DNA of 64,000 bases from Sparassis latifolia. Taxonomy: Eukaryota > Basidiomycota > Agaricomycetes > Polyporales > Sparassidaceae. Position numbers and translations under genes: made by a program. Under the pieces are notes generated by a model that was not told the origin of the DNA, ran no database searches, and saw only the letters and a program-made list of their open reading frames with translations. Positions 58,681-64,000 of the stretch are shown here, in pieces (positions within the stretch are counted from its first letter, which is position 1; every line of letters starts with the position of its first letter). The stretch spans positions 868,001 through 932,000 of the forward strand of contig CM031559.1 in NCBI GenBank assembly GCA_018466975.1, written 5' to 3'.

Positions 58681-59021
58681 CTGTGGATACACGAAAAAGG
58701 CCCTGACGGGCGACCTCCCGCCGGACGCCGCTGCGACGAGCATCTGGATATCTCCCGGCTCGCTGGAGCCCTAAGACGTGCATCGTCTCGGGAGGGGCGG
58801 AGCTGACGCTGGATCTGATGCGGACGATGCGCGACAGGATGCGGACGATGCGGGCAGACATGGGCGAGAAGCAGGTGACGTACATCGAGATGGAGGACGC
58901 ATCACACGACTTCTTCATGCTGTCCTTTTTTGAGCCTGAGCGCACGGCCATGTTACGTCTAGTCGTCGACTGGGTTGGGAAGTTGTGGATGCGGACAACG
59001 GCAGATCGCACCCGGAGATGA
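58681..59021 (+). pseudogene. C-terminal remnant of an alpha/beta-hydrolase (hormone-sensitive-lipase-like)
   Basis: Readable pieces are LTGDLPPDAAATSIWISPGS, a stop (TAA) and frame change, then CIVSGGAELTLDLMRTMR, and finally YIEMEDASHDFFMLSFFEPE with the His-Asp pair that normally supplies the catalytic histidine. A short internal duplication (ATGCGGACGATGCG occurs twice near 58817 and 58841) inserts extra residues. The nucleophile elbow and oxyanion HGG part are absent, so it is not a working enzyme. Confidence 0.7.
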
Positions 59022-59076
59022 TATAGTAGAGACTGCTAAATCCCTATATACAGACGAAGCCACACCGGCAGTAGCG

Positions 59077-60823
59077 TTACTCTGGTACATACTCGCGGAA
59101 ACGCTGGCTACGCGCCTCCTCGTTCTGGCGTCCAAGCAGCGCACCAAAAAGGTTGTGCCACCCGTTCACCGAGTAATGCAGGAAGAAAGCGAAGATCGTC
59201 AGTACACAGGTGATGGCCGTGCACATAAGGGCGAAGGCTCCAGCGGGGACAGGCTGGACATTGAACTGCGGTGTCGAATCGGCCGTCCACGAATAATGCA
59301 GAACGATGATGGACACGTTCAGGAGACAGAGCGCAGCTGCGACCGCGATGACGGACAGGTAGATGAAGATACTGAGGAGTAGCGACCAGACTTGCGGGCT
59401 CGCGAACAGCGTTTCGCGGCTCCTGGTGGACGCCCATTTCAGTAGAGAAAGTCCGGAGAGCGGAATTATGAAGCCGCAGTTGAAAAGTCCCCAGGAGTAG
59501 CACATGAGGCCCAGATTTCCCCGTGTTGCACTGGTAATATGTCGTGAGTGGTCCTCTTAGACTCGAAGACTCCACGGAAGGTCTTTACCTGAAGATAGTC
59601 GTATACGTCAGGCCGGCTCCGACGAAGGAGATCTGACAAAGTGCATTCATGAGATGTCTGTGAATATCCAAGGCTTTCTGCAGAAGTCGCAGTGTAGAGG
59701 TAAGCAATGAGTACGAACGAACTGGGGTTCGATGACTTACCCTTGCCCACTCCGTCAGGCCATGATAGCCCGTGCAATCGGCAGCTGCTTGGGTCCTGGC
59801 CAGGAACGTCAATTCGTCGTAATCTCTTTGCAGTGCCTCCAGCTTCAGATGTGATGTAAGGGTAATGTGCCAATGTTGCAAGCACTACAAAGTACGCACA
59901 TGTTCCTTGAGACGCTCCGAGTCTTGAATACTGCGGCGATACTCTTGAACTTGAACTGCTTCAGATGGTGACGTCGTGGAGCTAGGAGCTGTGCGCCATG
60001 TCTGTACATCCTCAGCTATGGGAAACGCGAGGAAAGCGGGTAAGATATACCTTGAGGTTCTGACGCCGTAGGTCGCGAGCTATTTTGATCTGACAATGAT
60101 ATGAGAATGACACAATACCGGCTCTGCAAAAACCGAGCGTCTGACCAGCTCCCTGCAATGCACAATTTCCTCTTTAATTTCCTGCACCATTCGCTGGCCC
60201 TCCTCCACGTATTCTTGCTGTGGGGAAGTCAATAAAGACGGTGCATGGCATGATGAGCAAAGACAAACATGTTGCGGAGATCTCTTGATACGTAAGGATG
60301 GCAACAGCACCTCTTCCAAGCATTCTACACGATGAGGGTGAATCCGCGCGAATACATGGATACTAAAGAAGTATTTACCTGAGACGGACGCAGGAGTCAC
60401 GTAGTTGACAACCCCCATCGTGGATCTTTGGCAATGCATCGCCAGTCGCACGAACACTAGTCTATCTAGGACATTGCGATCGGACGACAATCCCTGAAGC
60501 GCAACACTGTTGATCTAAGACTGCAAATGGACGGCGTGGACGCTCACCCGTCTGATGAGTATTTCGATAAGTGTCAGGAGCGCAAGCATCGTGCTCACGA
60601 GAATGTACGGGACTAGCAGGATTGCGTAGATGGATACCACTAACACGCAAGCTAGAAATCGCAGGCTGGGAAACATGGACCGAGATGGCCTTGCACCCAC
60701 GACTTTGACATCAGCGTCGACTGAAGCCTTCTCAGCGCCGGATTCGGTGATTGTGGTGGATTGTGCCCCATTGCTCAGCGTCGGACGATGAGATGCGTAG
60801 TCGATGGGGGAGTGAGTGGCCAT
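59077..60823 (-). CDS. Multi-pass membrane protein with central hydrophilic helix region, unknown function
   Basis: Nine exons join in phase to 434 residues: 60823-60548, 60493-60379, 60324-60269, 60217-60146, 60089-60051, 60001-59900, 59842-59741, 59677-59589 and 59530-59077. The start is MATHSPIDYASHRP. A first hydrophobic stretch follows at about residues 50-90 (FLACVLVVSIYAILLVPYIL and onward). A charged, probably helical section is in the middle (VEEGQRMVQEIKEEI, IKIARDLRRQ, QVQEYRRSIQDSERLKEH). Four further membrane segments are near the C-terminus, for example FIIPLSGLSLL, LLLSIFIYLSVIAVAAALCL and ITCVLTIFAFFLHY. Exon 5 may start its downstream neighbour at 60010 instead of 60001, also in frame. 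I do not recognise a named family. Confidence 0.78.
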
Positions 60824-61866
60824 GGAGGAACATGATGGAAGGACGGGCAAGCATGCCGGCTTTTGAGTGACATTAGCAGGAATCGGCAACAGGGATGCAC
60901 GAGGCAGAAAGCGCGCGACAACGATTTGCGGGCATTTGTTCTCGGATCTTTGCGAATCAATGAGGAACGTCGGAATGCCAAGAACGACGTGAATTAGCGC
61001 AAGTACTGGCTGGAGAGGCGGAGAGTGGAGTACCGCGTGAAGTGCGCAGGGATCCGATAGAGCTCAAGGCTATGAATTCTAACTGCCGTTCACCGCCACT
61101 TTATTGCGACGCCAGACAGACAGACAGACAATTAAAATTCTGACTCCACCGCCGTTGTTTCTCGAATAGCCATCAAGCTTCCCTGGTAGTACAGAGGTAA
61201 TTGGGGTCACGAGGAGCGGGCATCTGGAGAATGTCCAACATTGGGAAGGAGCTGGGCGAAGGACAAGCCTGAGACCATCAACAGTTACACTTGCTGTAAA
61301 GCTGTAACCCAAATTACTGTGCGGTATGCAGTGGCACTTAACTTGCCAATTGAGAACTTCGTTGTTGTTCGGACAGCCCTTGAGCCGCACAGCTTTACTA
61401 GACGCGTAGCACGTGCTTCGCGACCCTCTCTCGATCACGTCACTCGGTAAGTAATATGTCCTGCGTACAACTCAAATAGTAGAAAGTGTGCAAGAGCGCC
61501 GAGGCAAACCGTTCAACTGGCATCGCGCAAAGCCGTATTTCAGAGAAAGTTCATCTAAATCCGCTTAGATTACTTTGTCAGAGCAATGGTTACGTACCTC
61601 TACACATCGTAAAGATCAGTTTGCGACAAACGGCGTACGAACAGATTCTTGCAGCAAGTGCGGCTGGATAGTTTGTGTTTGATGTGTTCGATGCCGACTC
61701 ATTGCTCTCAACAACGGTCCGTTTTGCGGCCGATGATTGGCATAAGCACGCGGCCAGCACAATACCGCACAAAGACGTCTGGGAAGATAACCGCTCATGA
61801 ATGCTCCACTCGGTGGTAAATCGGCGGATCGGGTGTCCGTATTTAGCGACCAAAGAATGCCTCGTG
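60824..61866. other. No recognised gene
   Basis: Contains the promoter side of the membrane protein gene. A short CAGA run lies at about 61112-61130. No coding motif seen. Confidence 0.45.
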
Positions 61867-62853
61867 TCATGCATCGATCTCAGTGAACCTTGCTAAAAGC
61901 AGAATAGCAGGGAACCCCGGACACCTCATGCTGGCGGATTGTCGTAATTGCGGCGCGGAGAACGCGGGATAGACACTGGGCGCCAGACGGCGGTATTGGC
62001 CTCCTGCAAATAGTCCAAGATGAGTAGTAGAACCGGCTCCGTTTCTTTCTGCACCGCCAAGGGAAAACGAGGACCACCGCACGCGGCGAACCAGGGGCCA
62101 ATGTACTCCGTTCGAATGTCGGAGGTATTGACACGATGAACCCGGGTCAACGCTAGAAAGACGGTTCACCGCTGTAAACACGCCGATGAGTCTTAGCTTT
62201 GGGCAGGTTCGTAACACGTACACGGGTATCATCTTCCTGCTAGAAACCACGAGGCCGCTGCTATCATGTTTAGCAAGACCTCCCAGTGAAGAAACGCACA
62301 CCCGAGCGCTCAAAGTAATGTGAAGTGCTGCGGGGCGGCCGCCGATAATGCATGACTGAGGCTTCGCGAGCGTCCAGTACCACGGTGACATTCTTCCCTG
62401 CATCGCAAATCCATCGATATCATCAGGCACATAGAATGATTGGATACGAGTAAGAGGTGAAGGCGCTAGAAAGACACACGTATACATTCATAACGGAGAG
62501 CATCAGGCATCAGGCGTTCAGCAACACCAGTCAGCTAACAAGGCGCAGCAGCTCCTAAGGGCAAATTCCCTGTCACGCGCGTTGTTGAAAGTAGGGATGA
62601 GTCATGCTGAGGAGGGCGGCGTAGAAGTCTAGCACTTGTAGCTAGAGAAGCAACATCGGTGAACAAGGACTCACACACGGGCGGCGTTCAGCCAGCAGCT
62701 TGAAATACTCTCTCCGGACACGTATACTTGGATATCTTGCGGTTCGCTTGATGCAGAAAAATGCTTGGGTAACCTGTCAAGAAACATCGCTTGGGGCATA
62801 TGGAAGACCGGCATCCCGCAGTATAAAAGAGACAGGATTACTGTGGGGGTCAT
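61867..62853 (-). pseudogene. Possible decayed protein gene (unassigned)
   Basis: Minus-strand stretches in different frames look more protein-like than chance: YVLRTCPKLRLIGVFTAVNR within 62487-62150, and VQKETEPVLLLILDYLQEA within 62150-61926. An open stretch with LDRLPKHF and VYVSGES at 62853-62671 may be an upstream exon. I could not join them into one reading frame with good splice sites, and no family is recognised, so the call is weak. Confidence 0.25.
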
Positions 62854-63780
62854 GAACTACGAGGCCGACATAGTACAATGATGCATCTGGCTGTGCCAGT
62901 GTAGAAGAGCAGGAGTACAAGAGAAGCACGAATCGGGAAGGTGTTGGTTCGGATTAGCGTTGTCATGAGATGAAATCTTCTCACGCTATCACAGATTCAA
63001 CCTTTTCGGAGTGCGCTCTCTGAGTCTCTGTCGAATACCTACATACATCATGCAGTTACTCCAGGACGAACGTAGTGCAGGTGAGAATATGCTTGGATGA
63101 TGCGCATTTTTCCAACTGCCATATAGTATGGGTATGTTGGGCGTCCATAACACCACCTTGATGCCAAAGCAGGATATGTTGTTCCCCGTCACTCGCAAAC
63201 AGATTTTTGAGCATGAGTCAAGCAAAGCCTGCCTAACAGCACATGCACGAAGCTCGCATTTCGCCTTGTGCGGGCAGATCTTACCCTTGTCCACAGCTAG
63301 TGGTCCGGCAGTGTAGCTCTCAGGCTGAGTCTCGTGTTCATTAATTCTCGAAGCTCTCTCTAAGAAGACACGCCGTTCGTGTCTATCTGGACTGAGTTTC
63401 TCTGGGTTGGCCCGCGGTTATCGACTTCTCCGGGCATGCATCGATCGTGTGTTACAAGACACGAGGTCATCACACCTTGTCCCTTTGGAGGTCGGCACCT
63501 CTGCGGGATTCTTGCGAAATCCTGCTTTATACTTTTGTAATGGATTCGGCACTCAGTGCCAGCAAGCGGCCACTACTTCGTGAACTACTAGATATCGTTG
63601 CCGTTCCACTATATCCCAGCGGAGGAATCATTACCGTAGGCCCATTGAAATATTGGGACATGATATTGATATTGGACTGTCATACTTTGCGGATAACATA
63701 TTGGACGTCATCCCTGCACGAATATTTACCGGGCGGAGGTATGTTCGAGGCTATAGTACGTGCACGAGCTTGACGTTCCG
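62854..63780. other. No recognised gene
   Basis: Short open frames on both strands without motifs. The longest, at 63447-63773 plus, has no recognisable domain. Confidence 0.4.
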
Positions 63781-63789
63781 CTGATATGC

Positions 63790-63910
63790 ATTCCTGTGGG
63801 TGCGTCGTCAAGTTACTACTTCGCATGACCGGCGATGGTTAGCGTCGTGTGACCACTATAAAGCAAAATTGTATATATGGGACGTACAAACAGGAGCGAT
63901 GTAGTTTGTC
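63790..63910 (+). pseudogene. WD40-repeat fragment near the right edge
   Basis: A plus-strand reading gives RRWLASCDHYKAKLYIWDVQ followed by TGAM and a TAG stop. This is the typical second half of a WD40 repeat, with WD at the usual place. The stop and the absence of neighbouring repeats inside the window suggest a decayed or partial gene; an intron or continuation beyond 64000 cannot be excluded. Confidence 0.45.
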
Positions 63911-64000
63911 GTACGAAACCTGGTCAATCCGGGTGAATAAAATCCAAGCTTTAATTCCGTAGCAGTATCACTGAAATACTTGTCCGGTCAGTGCTTAGTG

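Noticed and set aside
60090..60118. 29-base intron in the membrane protein gene
   Set aside because: Too short for this genome. A donor at 60145 gives a 56-base intron in the same phase.
1..64000. CRISPR array, bacterial operons or rRNA genes
   Set aside because: No regularly spaced direct repeats and no rRNA-like sequence seen; the gene structure is eukaryotic.

Overview
The window looks like nuclear DNA of a filamentous basidiomycete, most likely an agaricomycete (mushroom or polypore group). The evidence is short GT-AG introns of about 40-90 bases with CTGAY-like branch points, genes cut into many small exons, a DUF6534-type membrane protein, a Dal5-type transporter, sedolisin remnants, and a Ty3/gypsy element of a kind abundant in these fungi. 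I cannot name the species.

Layout. (1) 1-8590: a decayed Ty3/gypsy retrotransposon. Its gag is split by an 870-base foldback element carrying tRNA-like promoter boxes. (2) 8591-15240: no recognisable gene, but two short inverted-repeat elements (10176-10390 and 14088-14524). (3) 15345-17425: an 18-exon DUF6534-type membrane protein gene. (4) 17426-20753: nothing recognised. (5) 20754-22540, minus strand: a seven-exon major facilitator transporter. (6) 22700-26700: no recognised gene, with a tandem duplication. (7) 26700-50100: an accessory region built from repeated duplications. It holds five intact small paralogous genes of 130-133 codons on the minus strand and a sixth broken one. Between them lie two sedolisin pseudogenes, fragments of a LOG-type gene, and a pair of 2.2-kb segments in opposite orientation. 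(8) 52864-60823: a compact, healthy gene block with a LOG-family phosphoribohydrolase, an F-box protein, a SAM methyltransferase, an alpha/beta-hydrolase remnant and a multi-pass membrane protein. (9) 60824-64000: weak coding remnants, including part of a WD40 repeat at the right edge.

How it fits together. I see no obvious metabolic pathway. The window contrasts well-kept single genes (DUF6534, transporter, LOG, F-box, methyltransferase, membrane protein), all of which thread into complete reading frames with canonical introns, with repeat-rich blocks where copies decay. The most distinctive unit is the small-protein family. Each intact member has the same tiny first exon with a phase-1 intron. 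Each also has a likely intron in the 5' leader. At least three share a TATA box 215-217 bases from the ATG. Fragments resembling the intact LOG gene at 52864-53837 lie among these units, so the repeated block probably once carried LOG-like sequence as well.

Exon structures were worked out by hand from splice signals, frame continuity and family resemblance. Functions of the small-protein family and of several gaps remain unknown to me.
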